Positions 23,360 through 34,469 of a DNA stretch of 64,000 nt are shown here, piece after piece. The stretch's first letter is position 1. Every line of letters starts with the position of its first letter. The translations under genes were made by a program, and so were the position numbers. The stretch is from the NCBI GenBank assembly GCA_030620095.1, contig JAUTXW010005180.1, positions 1,158,501 to 1,222,500 on the forward strand, given 5' to 3'. Origin of the DNA: Kuschelorhynchus macadamiae (taxonomy: Eukaryota > Arthropoda > Insecta > Coleoptera > Curculionidae). The notes beneath the pieces are model-generated. The model had not been told where the DNA came from and did not search any database. It worked only from the letters and a program-made list of their open reading frames with translations.

Positions 23360-24122
23360 TCAAGGCATTTACAGGCGCCCTATTAATAACAGAGGCAGAC
23401 ATTTTTTTTTCGAATTATGGATGTCCATTTTGATGTTAGTATTGGTTTAGTCCTTTTTAAAGCTGTTTGATTTTCTTCAAATACATTTCTGTTACTGTAC
23501 TCAAGTTTATCTGCAGCTGAACTCTTAGCATTAGTTAAATTAGGCCTGTTGAGTTGTGGTTATTGACTAATAATAACCTCGGATTATCAACGTATCTAAC
23601 AAAATATCTTAAATATGCTAGGAAGTTCTAGGTCAACAACCATCCAGAACTTTGTGCCGTTGCTTGCGATCCAGGTGGAAATCCATTTAACAGTTCAGGT
23701 TTCATTCGTTGACGAGCAAATACGAAAAAGACATTTCTAAGGACCGAAAACAAATTTTCTACTGAGACTTGATTGAACCTTCTAAGACGAGCAACAAATA
23801 TGGCTTCTGGATTTCTGAGGCTAAGATAATTGGTTGCTATAAACACGTGAAACCAATCAATTCCTGCTATTTTGGTTTCGCGATTAAATCGGTCATTCAA
23901 CTAATTCTGCAATCTGCTGGGCTGTAAAAGTATTTTTAAATCGGCCTGCATGTTGTGGAAGCGTTTTTCCCCACGAGCTGTTTTCCTCTATATCGCTACA
24001 TATATTCAATAGATGCCGCATAAGAAGATAAGGTTTCTTGTTCCAGAGCTTGTAGCGCTAACCTGGAGGAGTTCTCGTCCCATTCTCTACGGTTCATTTT
24101 TCGTTCGTAATTTCTCGGCATT
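23360..24122 (-). pseudogene. degraded pogo/Tigger-like transposase
   Basis: On the minus strand it starts MPRNYERKMNRREWDENSSR, the Psq-type helix-turn-helix start of pogo-like transposases. After a frameshift it continues FKNTFTAQQIAELVE, then NDRFNRETKIAGIDWFHVF and LRNPEAIFVARLRRFNQVSV, the CENP-B-type DNA-binding domain. The frame then jumps, with the first part of the catalytic domain missing, to ELLNGFPPGSQATAQSSGWL, followed by NFLAYLRYFVRYV and LLLVNNHNS. The last corresponds to the LLLLDNHESH catalytic block, with the Asp replaced by Asn. The open central part is 23628-23900. Stops, frameshifts and an internal deletion make it a pseudogene. Confidence 0.8.
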
Positions 24123-24957
24123 CTGTAATAAAAACAATAATATTGTAATAGTTTTTCATGCTAAAAGGTATAACATTCATGGGGTATGATGACGAGTTGT
24201 CGTAAGAGAACGTCGTCGTTTTACTCCGGTCATCTTGCCCTGATGCACAAAAAACTTTATTTTATTATTTCTAAATTGAAACAAAAAATATCGACACATC
24301 CAAGCAGTGGTTGTTTACTCTTAATACCAATATATCATTTGTGAAAACAATAAAAATCATACTTACTCGTTAAATAAGTTTTCATCTTTCTTGTAAGTTG
24401 TATAATAACAGATATACGATGAATATTTAAAATTTAAAATTATCAATGCCACTCCGTATTTCATTTCAGGTGTTGTGACAATTTTAATGTTGTTTAAATG
24501 TTGCAATTAATTAGCCATGCTTTGAAAGTATACGTATCTATTTTTATAAAAAATCGAAAAACCCTATAACGCCGACAAAATCCGGTAGCTCTATCTTGTC
24601 ACCAGTAAGGTTAAGTGGACAAATGGCGGACACCTAAATCAAAAATGTCATATATTTAGAAAATAAACTAAACTTCATCTATCCAAATGATACAAGAGTA
24701 TAGCAGTTTAAGCTCTAAAATTCGGTCAGATCTGTTAAAAAGCTCGTTTATATGTTAGAATAAAAAAAATGCTTTGAACGGTATTGGCAACATGTACGGG
24801 AAATGCCGGTCACTTATTTTGCTAATGTGGGTCAAATTAGTTTTGGGTATGAAAATTTCAGAGGATTTTAAGGCTGAGTTGGTAATTAGATAAGTGTATT
24901 GTTCTATATCATTTGGGATCAGAGTAGGAGATTCCGAGTGATTTAGGCCCTAGTTGG
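24123..24957. other. intron sequence, no gene seen
   Basis: Likely includes noncoding flank of the pogo-like element (CCGGTCATCTTGCCC near 24217). No clear inverted terminus was matched to the left side. Confidence 0.4.
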
Positions 24958-25078
<121 letters not shown>

Positions 25079-25154
25079 GGGTATAGTCGCTTCCGTAAGT
25101 GTTATCTAGGACGGATTGACGGATGTATGCAGATAGCAGATAAAAACATTTGAT

Positions 25155-25680
25155 GCTGATTTTGTGGGAAGGCGATATAAATGTAGGAGAGTAATCATTG
25201 GGTATATGTAGATTATGTTGGGAGATTAATTTGCTTCTTTGGTGAGTGTGACGTGAACCTTATATTGTGATATCGGCATCAACGTCCTCATTATGAGGAG
25301 TGGCGGAGGTAGTTGATTTATAAGATTAGTTAAATCGGTTGAGAAACTGGAGTGTTTGGGGATAAGTATATATTGCATATTCTTTGTTTAATTGAGATAT
25401 TGAGATTGCGCATGTTTCTAAATTTGTGTTTAGATAGTTTTCGTCAAATATCATACCGTTTTTAATTAGTAGGGCGACTTCTCCAGAAGCTTTATGAGGG
25501 TTATTTCTGTCTTTTCTTATGCAATTATAGCCTTTGTAATCAATTTTGTCATTAATCTTTAGAGGTTTCTTGTACTGCTAGTATTTTGGGGCAAAATAGT
25601 TTGGTGAGGAGGTTTGTATTTTCAACATGGTGGGATAAGCCATTGCCATTCCAGTGAATTATATGGTACTTAGCCATCAT
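25155..25680 (-). pseudogene. non-LTR retrotransposon APE endonuclease remnant
   Basis: From ATG at 25678-25680 the minus strand reads MMAKYHIIHWNGNGLSHHVE, then LLTKLFCPKILAVQETSKD. IIHWNGNGL and the catalytic Glu in QET are the first motifs of an apurinic-like (APE) endonuclease. After two stops and a shift it continues NDKIDYKGYNCIRKDRNNP, HKASGEVALLIKNG and LETCAISISQLNKEYAIYT. A damaged region where GDFNAH would lie is followed by SKLISQHNLHIPNDYSPTF. The order and words fit the ORF2 start of a Jockey-like element. The reverse transcriptase is absent; similarity fades close to the (TA)n tract at 25073. Confidence 0.75.
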
Positions 25681-26166
25681 TCCTTTTTACATGTAATTTT
25701 ATTTTCAGTGGATTTTGAGATAAAGTCTATATTAAAATTAGAGTGTCTTCTTTTGGTAAATTGTTGGATGTTTTACATTTATTGAGATTTGGTTTTACTA
25801 ATGGTGTTTCAGCTGGGAGGAATACTTAGGGGGATGTTTTGAATGATGTTGAAGTGATTGTTTGGAGGAATTTGAGGGTTGTTGAAAAGAAGGGGTGGAA
25901 GGAAGGGTTGAGGAGTTTGGGTATTGGGAATATCATTGCGTATAGGATCGGGGCAAGAAGTTGTGAGAGCTGTTATTTGTTTAGAAGGTAAGAATTGAAG
26001 AGGAGGGGTGTATGAAAGGGATTTTGATTAGGATACAATAAGTCAGGATGGATGAAAGTTTACGATTCTTTTTGTTTCAATGTACGCCGATTATGCCGAC
26101 TTTGGCTTTTATTGTTGCATATGGTAAGTTTTTGGTTTGAGAGTTAATGTTATTTTGATTAGACAT
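25681..26166 (-). pseudogene. possible ORF1 (gag-like) remnant of the same element
   Basis: Directly upstream of the endonuclease on the minus strand. An ATG at 26164-26166 starts MSNQNNINSQTKNLPYATIK, and further on a Pro/Asn-rich run (NTQTPQPFLPPLLFNNPQ) stays open for about 60 codons. Strand-biased composition and position suit a gag-like ORF1, but no zinc knuckle is visible. Confidence 0.35.
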
Positions 26167-27769
26167 TTTCTAAATGCCTTTTTGATTGTATTTACGAGTT
26201 TTTAATTCGGTTAACTCAAGTTTGAATTAGTTTTTCTTTATGTAAACATATTATATCTATGAGAAACAAAATTATTTGAGGAAATAACAGAAGATTTTTT
26301 CTTACATGTCGAACACTTTCTGCGTAACACTGTATATACGAGTTCACCTTTTAATTGATAATTTATCTTGAACTAAGCAAAAATACTGCTTTAACCGAAC
26401 TATTGACGCTCTGTAAAAAAACAAAAATCATAATTTGACGCCAAAGATTAACTTAAACCGAAATATATTCTGTGTATATACTATTATGAATATTATTGAG
26501 TATCTTAAAAATGAATGCAATATTTTATCATCTCTAAAGAAAAAAAACCCTACGGATAAAAATCTATAATGTTTACTAGTATAGAAATAAAAAAATCTTT
26601 TCAACACGCCGTATTTTTTAAATTTAAATGTATATATTAATACAGATGTTATACCTAAACAATAAATAAAACCAAAAATATTCAGTTTTATAATTTACAA
26701 AATATCTAGTTATACACAATATTCTCTATTAAATAAATTGTTTTTTAAGTTAACTTCAAAGTTACGTATTTTCAATGCAATTTCATCGTTTTACCTTTCA
26801 GAGTAAATGTTTCAGCAACCAACAATTTTCTGGTGGTGTTATTTTTAGCCTTTTTGTAGAACTAATAAACACATAAAAGCTTAATTTGAAAATGGCGATA
26901 TTATTGGAGTTCATTTCTACTCACGGTTTTGTTCATGAAATATTGAATGTTTCAAAAGAACTTGGCATTTTTGTTGGCTGAATAAAAAGCGCAATATTAC
27001 AGGAGACGAGGTATATTAAAATTGATTTATTAACAATAAATTAAAAATGCATCTCTTTCATGATTTTAGTCAGTCTAATTTGAATATTTACAGTTTTGAT
27101 TAATTCGTTTTTATATTTGTGAACTTCATGTTTTAATAAATATAAATAATTTCATAAATTAACTAAAATAATAAACATAGAAATATCATCTCCGGCAAGT
27201 GTAAATGAGTGGTCTAGAATAGGTTATATTAATTACTTTTGTCAAAAACTATTAAAACCGAGATTGAAACTTAAATATATTTCCTTCATTATCGTCCTTT
27301 CAAATTTAATTAAGATGAGTGTAGTTTTAAACAATATATGATTCTTTAAAAATAAAATATTGACACTTTTTTCTTGTATACTTTTAATTAATAACCACAT
27401 TACTCCCGTCAAAATTTAATCTCTTTAAGACTTTTAACTAACTGTCTTTTGGCGTCGGAATTAAAAAGAAACGTCTTAAACATCTTTGAGTTGTCGTAAG
27501 CAATTTTTTTTCTTATAAATATGGTATACTGGAGTATCATAGCAGTGGTTTTATTTAAGGCGATGTGTTAAATTAATAAATGGTTGGATGTACTTATGTA
27601 ATATCTAGGTATAAATGTATGTGTGTTGAATCTGGACAATGAAGCTGTGGAGAAGAAAAATATATATTTGTTTCAATCCAAATGTTTGTTAGATATTTAA
27701 ATAAATCATGTATTGTCATACATTCTTATTTGCTCAATATAACTATTCAAGAGATAGGTGAATTTCGGC
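26167..27769. other. intron sequence, no gene seen
   Basis: AT-rich. No repeat structure or coding similarity recognised. Confidence 0.5.
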
Positions 27770-28580
27770 TTGACAAACAAGAAAAAATGTTGCAAGAACG
27801 GTAAAAGATATATACAAAATGAAAATGGAGAAAAATTACTAAAAAAATCGGTATATTTATTTACGCTAAATTTCCCTCAATATGAATCTTCCCTTTTATT
27901 AGGCATAATGAAATGTTACCCAATTTGGCTCCGTACATAGTTATTTAGTAACACGTATATACTGTATTTTGAAACCTTTATACTAGGAGCCATTTTGTTC
28001 CACCATATCGGAATCGTAACAATATTTTATCAATTTATCCCTATATCACATTTCATATTTGCGCAAAATTGAATAAGAAGTTTTTTAAGTGGATTTTTTA
28101 AACATTTCATTTGGTCGCCATTTTGTTTCAAGATCTTGAATTCGAACCAAAATTTGACCAGTTGATCTTTATATTACACTAAATTCTTGCATAAAATTTG
28201 TGATCAGTCTAGTAAGTGGCAAACTGATTTTTTAAATATTTTATGAGGTCGCTATTTGGTTTCCCCATGTTGGATTCGCACCAAAATTGACTGTTGTGCA
28301 TAATTCGAGGTAAATTAGATAAATAGTTTTTGATAATAATTTTTTTACAATTTACTAGGCCACCATTTTGTTCAGCCATATTGGATTTTTGCTAAAATGT
28401 TACCAGGTCATCCCCATATGATCCTTAATTTTCGACCAAAATTTGAACTGAAATTATGTATGTTTTTTTATGACTAAAACGTGAAGATCTGTAAAAAGCT
28501 GGGATAGAGATGTTTTCACGATTATAATGCTACATTTTTACGAGGGATATAAAAATCGGTAAATTGGCCTTTACTCGGAA
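27770..28580. repeat. GCCATTTTGTT dispersed repeat, copy 2
   Basis: Subunit starts near 27990, 28118, 28252 and 28362 (spacings 128, 134 and 110 bp) with the same internal words as copy 1. It ends with CTAAAACGTGAAGATCTG, CACGATTATAATGC and ACGAGGGATATAAAAATCGG. The GACAGAC tail is missing here. Confidence 0.75.
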
Positions 28581-28627
28581 CATCCCCAGTAACAAATTCC
28601 ACCTCATACGTATTTATTTGGCGATTA

Positions 28628-28803
<176 letters not shown>

Positions 28804-28953
28804 ACTTTTATATATTTTTTTTTGGTTTTTTATTTTCTTGAGATTTTCTTAGGGTCCTTGTAAAAGTAAGATGTGTTTATGTTCTTATTCACATATTTAT
28901 TAACGTTTCAGTCTATTTTGACCTTCTTCAGAATACATTGAAGTTAGAAACAA

Positions 28954-28956
<3 letters not shown>

Positions 28957-29034
<78 letters not shown>
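28957..29034. repeat. (TA)n microsatellite inside foldback
   Basis: About 78 bp of TA between the left outer and inner arms; there is no counterpart on the right side. Confidence 0.9.
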
Positions 29035-29041
<7 letters not shown>

Positions 29042-29593
29042 TTTGTAGGAACTTTTATATAATAAATGTTTATGTTCTTATTCACATAAAATGCATGCAT
29101 TTTCAAACTATAATTTCTATGGATAATTTCTCATAAAACACAAATTAGTTTTAGTCATTACACGTAAGTACATTTAACACGACGTTTAGTATGACAATCC
29201 ACAATAGTAAAATAAAAACAGTAAACATATATGGGACAGAGAAATTTTCAGACTGAATGTCGATGTGAGATTATTCTTGTTATTGCTATGGGAGACCTCT
29301 TCTGTAAATTTTTTCTCACATCGATATTCACTCTGAAAATGTCTCTGTCCCATATATGTTTACTGTTTTTATTTTACTATTGTGGATTGTCATACTAAAC
29401 GTCGTGTTAAATGTACTTACGTGTAATGACTACTTTGTGTTTTATGATAAATTATCCAGGAAATTATAGTTTATGACTGAAGCAATGCATTTTGCTAGAT
29501 TGGTTGTTCCTAGGTAAGTGAAAGTAAAAAATTGTACGATAGAGAACATGACTTAACAGTTTAAATTTTGTTAGTTTCTAACTTCAATGTATT

Positions 29594-29620
29594 CTGAAGA
29601 AGGTCGAAATAGACCGAAAC
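29594..29620 (+). ncRNA. hammerhead-like motif
   Basis: CTGAAGA (29594-29600), one A, GGTC - 6-nt loop - GACC, then GAAAC. Same architecture, including the extra nucleotide, as in the PLE terminal repeats. Confidence 0.45.
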
Positions 29621-29710
29621 GTTAATAAATATGTGAATAATGTGACATAAACACATCTTACTTTTACAAGGACCTAAGAAAATCCCAAGAAAATAAAAAA
29701 CAAAAAAAAA

Positions 29711-29713
29711 TAT

Positions 29714-29763
<50 letters not shown>

Positions 29764-29766
29764 GCA
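29711..29766. repeat. (TA)n microsatellite
   Basis: TA tract at the right boundary of the foldback element. Confidence 0.9.
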
Positions 29767-30009
29767 TATAGGTAATAACGCGGCGGCAAAAACTGTTATA
29801 TATATTTCTTTGGGATTACCGCTAAACAATGAAATTTGGCCAACTATAGACATGTGTTCCTGACTTAAGGTTTTCATCAGTACAATCACCGAACATTAAC
29901 AGGATAAGAAGGAGCACTAGAGGCTCCTCCCCTTAATACTCAAGACCAGGAGACAAATATTTACGATTTCTTTGACCCACCGTTTACTCGCAAAAAAGCA
30001 GCTGCACAT
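29767..30009. other. short unassigned segment
   Basis: On the minus strand ACTGATGA (about 29873-29881) is followed by a CCT/AGG hairpin and AACACATGTC. This could be a decayed member of the same hammerhead-like class, with GAAA changed. No gene. Confidence 0.3.
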
Positions 30010-30075
30010 TTCCGTGTGATCTATTTCTAGTATTGTATTTTATTTTGTGGCTTATTTCTAAAAATTCTTGTCTCT

Positions 30076-30762
30076 TTATGCTGATGTAAGAGTATTTTTT
30101 ATTTTTGCATCTGTAAATAAGGTTATAGATGAATACAGCAAAGGTTTTGCTAATGTTATCTTTAAAATTCTTTTCTGAATGACTTCAAGTTTTCTTAAAT
30201 GAATATTTGGGGCACCTCCCCACCCCAGAAACCCATACGAAATTCTCGATTCTACAAGTGCATAATATAACATGTATAAAATTTTTATATTCAATACTTT
30301 TTTTCATGCACGGAACTTGGGTAATAAATTTCTTAATGTATTTGTAACATTATTATTATGTTCGTCCCACTTAAGATGGGAGTCTATAGTTATGCCAAGG
30401 TATTTGATTTTATTAACACTTTTAATCTGTATTTCATGGTTGTTATTTCTAATAGTTAAAACTGAATAATTTGAAAGATATTTCTGATAGCAAGAGAAAG
30501 AAACAAAAACAGTTTTATTAGAAATAAGGATTAGCATTTTTTCATTAAACCATTTCACCATATCAGAAAAATTATTTTCTACCTTTACCTTTAATTCGGT
30601 CCGATTTTCCGCTGTATAATAAATTGCTGTGTCGTCGGCAAAGCTCGTTATTTTTCCACACAAAACTGTACCCTGAAGTATACCACATTTTACAATTTCT
30701 TCTTTATTAACCTGATTTCCGATCCCAACCTTCTGGCGTCGCTCTGATAAATAGCTTTTCAT
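30076..30762 (-). pseudogene. LINE reverse transcriptase, palm motif C and thumb
   Basis: Contains MKSYLSERRQKVGIGNQ, KCGILQGTVL, then directly GKITSFADDTAIYYTAENRT. The FADD is catalytic motif C. The segment normally between QGTVLGP and FADD (LLFxxYINDL) is absent, an in-frame deletion. It continues KIKYLGITIDSHLKWDEHN and, after a single TGA near 30304, KKVLNIKILYMLYYALVESR, then ISYGFLGWGG, the usual thumb region. Without the missing segment the enzyme would not be functional. Confidence 0.82.
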
Positions 30763-30843
30763 TAGGTTAAGTTCCTTGCCTCGAAAACTGATATCGTTGA
30801 GAGCATTTAACAGCTGAAAGTGGTCAACCGTATCGAAAAAGCC

Positions 30844-31790
30844 TTAGTGAACATCTTGTGTTGACTTTTCCTTTTGAAAACCAAATTGGTTGCAGGAAAT
30901 ACATTTTGTTTTAACTAGATATTTGCTTATTCTGTTGTTGATAATGTTTTCCAATACTTTTGCAACATTATTTATCAAGAATATCGGTCTATAGTTAGAT
31001 ACAAGTTCTTTATTTCCGTTTTTAAAAATCGGCTTAATAATTGCCACTTTTAGACCTTGTGGAAAGTAACCTTGTTGGATAACTTTATTAAATAAAAATG
31101 TCAGCGGGGAGTAAATACTGGGTGTGACCAATGTTAGAATTTCTGAGCGTATTTCATCTGGTCCTGGTGACTTACTGTTTTTTAAAGATTTTATTATCGT
31201 AACAACCCCTTGCTCGTTTATAGGGTAAAAAATAATAGTACTATTTAACGATGGTTTTATAGTATTATCAGCAATAGGCTTTCGAATTTGTTTTGCCAAG
31301 TTACTGGCAATACACGAGAAGTAATTATTGAAGGTGTCTGCTATTTCTGATTCCTCTGACGTAAGTGTATTGTCCGGTTTTAAGATATTTTTCACACTAA
31401 AATTGTTAGTACCTGAGTTTGTTATTTCGTTTACCGTATGCCATATTTTTTTACATCATCCCTATTCTTTTCGATACAAGCCCTATAATATCTAGTTTTT
31501 GTTGTTTTTAAAAATTCACTTAAAGTGTTCCTATAATGTTTAAATTCCCGCTTTAGGGCTTCATTTAGTGGTTCATTTATACATCTTTTATACATTTTAT
31601 ATCTCTTATTTATTAAATTTACAAGACCTTTTGTTATCCACAGCTTTCTTTTTATATCCTTTCTTTTTTGTTTTAGAATCGTTGGGCTAGAATTTATTGC
31701 CTCCGTTATAGTTTTTGTAAAATATTCAAAACATTCGTCAACATTTTCTATAGCATAAAAATCAGTCCAGTTATGTGCATTTAATTAATA
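30844..31790 (-). pseudogene. LINE linker and reverse transcriptase fingers
   Basis: From the right, a basic linker (INSSPTILKQKRKDIKRKLW, then ITKGLVNLINKRYKMYKRCI) leads to KIWHTVNEITNSGTNN after a one-base frameshift near 31445. The open part encodes SLKNSKSPGPDEIRSEIL, GYFPQGLKVAIIKPIFKNG and SNYRPIFLINNVAKVLE, ending NQFGFQKEKSTQDVH. These are RT motifs 0-2a of non-LTR elements. A TAA then falls before FFDTVDH (motif A), which lacks part of its usual upstream words. Confidence 0.82.
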
Positions 31791-31871
31791 TTTTATTTTA
31801 TGAGAGTTAATGATTTTGTTATATTTATTACTTTCACTATTTATGTTTATTCCGAATACTTGCAAGATAGT

Positions 31872-32432
31872 TCAATAATGATGAGTTATAGCACTTCTGA
31901 CAACATATGTTGTACAATTAGAGAATAATGCACCAATTCTGGCCTTTACAAAAATATAGTCAAAACATGTTTGACTGTTAAGTTGTTCTCTAGTTATATT
32001 ATTTAAAAAAGATCTGAAATTATGTTCATATAGCACATTAAGATAATTTGTTGATAAACCATACAGTTCTAATATGTTGATATTCAAATCACCCATTAAA
32101 AAGTGATAATCACAAAATTCGTGAGATTGTAATGTTAGATATTCATCCAGAGTGCTTATAATTAAAGTGCCATTGCTATAAAAAGTGTCATAACCCTCAA
32201 CAGATGCCTGTCCTAAATCAACAATTTTCCACGTTTCAGTTAGTATTATAATGTTAAAATTAATAATTCGCTGACTAATTGCGACCAAAAGTTCGTCCAA
32301 ATTTTTATCACACTGCGTATATTTTGGTGAAAAATGAAAATTTTGAAATTTTAAATCATTGCAGTCGTTGAAAGAGACTTTCTCAATAGCCTTTATAGGT
32401 ACATAGTTGTAATCACGTATATATGGATTCAT
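31872..32432 (-). pseudogene. LINE APE-type endonuclease remnant
   Basis: 186-codon open stretch. FNIIILTETWK holds the catalytic Glu (TETW), VEGYDTFYSNGTL follows, FLMGDLNINI is the GDxN motif, and CFDYIFVK and a C-terminal SAITHHY stand where SDH is expected. Part of the domain between the FYSNG and CDYHFLMGD words is missing. It starts MNPYIRDYNYVPI, an N-terminus I do not recognise in the family. Confidence 0.75.
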
Positions 32433-32440
32433 TATTGAGC

Positions 32441-32588
32441 CAATCTGTCAAATAATAGTAACTTAACTAAGGTTAGTCACTAGAATATATTTTTTTTTAT
32501 TTTTCTATTTTTTTCAGTAATAATGTTAACAACTTAACAGCTTAGTAAATAAAATAATTTGACAACGATCTATACATACAATAAAAAA

Positions 32589-32631
<43 letters not shown>

Positions 32632-33365
32632 TATATATATGTTTCTTTATTTAAATAATGTGTATAAAGTTATTACTAAATAACTACATGTATATGTGTA
32701 TAAATTGTGCTATATGTGTGTGATGGTATCTGTTACGAGGAATGTTCCTGGTAAAAGCCACTTTACGAATTTTTTCTTCTGGATTTGAATGAAATTGCCT
32801 TTCGCTTGTTTAAGACTCTAAGGATTTAAATCAGATATCCAAAAACAAAATTAAAGCGGTAAAAGATTACTGATTTATTTAATTTGTGTATATAATTAAT
32901 ATTTTTAGAAAACCATTGTTGCATATACATATACGGAGAAGTAGAGAAATACTATTTTAACAAAACACATTTTGAAAACCTTTGTTTGGTATTAAAGGAC
33001 ACTAAAGCTTTAAATTAACTTTTAAATTCAATATATACCTTATTTTCAGAAACTCTAGCAGTCACAATATTTTTCATATATTGACATATAAAAACATAAA
33101 TATGTATTCCATAAATATATGTACGGCTATTCGGGGAAGTAAAAGCATTATCAATGCAATGTAAGCAAAAAGATAAAAAATTAAAAAATCAATAAAAAAA
33201 AACAAAAAATTGTGGATTCGTGTACGAGTACAAAAATTAAGTTCAGAGTCGATTCATTTAAATTAGTAGAAATCCGAATGAATGATATTTCGGTACAATT
33301 CTATTATAGCAGACCAAAATGAATACCTAATAAAATGATATAGCTATCAGTTAAGGTCTTTCCTT
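32441..33365. other. intron sequence, no gene seen
   Basis: Contains a (TA)n tract at 32593-32641. No other structure recognised. Confidence 0.5.
32593..32641. repeat. (TA)n microsatellite
   Basis: Short TA tract with one AAA interruption. Confidence 0.9.
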
Positions 33366-33551
33366 CTAACGAATTCTTCGGTTTATCAAAACATAATTTT
33401 GTTCAAATTTGTTTTTATTTTTGCAAAAGGGGCAGTTAACTTCCACTGCCTTCAGCATATGGTAAAAGGCTTCTTTCCCTCTAATGGCAGATTTTTTCTC
33501 AATTTCCTCGGGTGCCATAAAAAATTGTATTAATCCTTGCATATTTACCAT
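33366..33551 (-). other. 61-codon open frame, unrecognised
   Basis: Encodes a short peptide with a CPFC pair and many charged residues. I recognise no family. It may be chance; no splice sites or neighbours support it. Confidence 0.15.
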
Positions 33552-34469
33552 GAAAAGGACTCCAAAAAACTATTAGGTACGATCTTATTATGCATATAAG
33601 TAGCATCTCTGAAACTTTCCGTTCCAGAACGAAAAAAATTGGCTAAACAGGAAAAAAAATTCTTATATGTAAAATTGTTAGAAATGTAATCTCATGAAAA
33701 ATATTTGTTCCTATATTATATAAAATGACAAAAATTGTATGTAACTTTGACGGAGGTATTGGTACATTTTTCACCTAAATATTGAACCACTTGCCGCTTA
33801 TCTATAACTTATATACATAAATAGGCTCTATAACAATAAAACACTTCCATTACTATGTGAAGATGCGTAAAACCCAAACAATTATAATAACTAAATTTCA
33901 AGAAAACAAAGTAGTAATTTGACAAACTGATAACTACTTCAATTTAATCTCTTGTACCTCACAAACTGTTTGTCTGAGGGAATAAAGATTAAAATAAAAA
34001 AGTAAGATTTTATTTTATACTCTACTATGATAATAATTATTTTTACGTAATTCGTATGGGAATTACATGTTCGCGAAATTGTATATTTTTTATTTTGAGC
34101 CTGGGAATAAGGATTTTTCCATGCGCGCGTGATTGGCATGTGAGGCGAAACCGAAGACGGGAAGTCATGCAAGCACAGAAAAATCTTTTTCTGGACGAGA
34201 AATGAAATGAACGCTGTTTTTTATTAAACTTCTCTGAAAACGACAAAGTATAGAAAAGAGGATATGAAATAAACTTGAAACATATTTATTTTCACAACAG
34301 TTACAAACATCTTAAAAAATCTAACTAGAAAAAGAATAAGGGAAACTAATCAACTAACTGCTAAGAATAACAAATAATGTTTTTAGCTACATAAAACAAG
34401 GACATGTTAAATATCAGATTTTTCTAAACTTAATTTATTTTGCTGTATATTTCTGCTTTGAAGCCATAT
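33552..34469. other. intron sequence, no gene seen
   Basis: A slightly GC-richer patch lies at 34110-34200. Two short overlapping minus-strand frames there show no recognisable similarity. Confidence 0.45.

Larger units (their letters stand above)
28806..29715. mobile_element. nested foldback element with hammerhead-like ends
   Basis: Outer arms 28806-28952 and about 29563-29715 are inverted copies at over 90% by eye. Inner arms about 29090-29267 and 29310-29492 are inverted copies around a centre of about 45 bp. The outer arm carries, pointing toward the nearer end, CTGAAGA, A, GGTC/GACC hairpin and GAAAC (29594-29620 plus; a mutated counterpart on the minus strand near 28899-28933). Both outer ends abut (TA)n, and a further (TA)n (28957-29034) lies between left outer and inner arms. 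No coding sequence. The layout parallels the PLE palindrome at 9.0-9.6 kb, so these may be ends of another PLE-like family (inference). Confidence 0.75.
30010..32440 (-). mobile_element. decayed non-LTR retrotransposon (APE endonuclease plus RT)
   Basis: Minus-strand ORF2 of an APE-type LINE (Jockey/CR1-like by its words; clade not certain). In order it has the endonuclease (31872-32432), a linker (about 31400-31790), RT fingers and palm (30844-31395, 30304-30762), and thumb and C-terminal region (to about 30010). RT parts 30076-31395 lie in a single reading frame interrupted by only two stops, so decay is moderate. No poly-A tail or target duplication was identified. Confidence 0.8.

Noticed and set aside
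22993..24610. Terminal inverted repeats for the pogo-like remnant
   Set aside because: GGGGACAGTGGGGTAAGATGG on the left has no matching inverse on the right within the expected distance.
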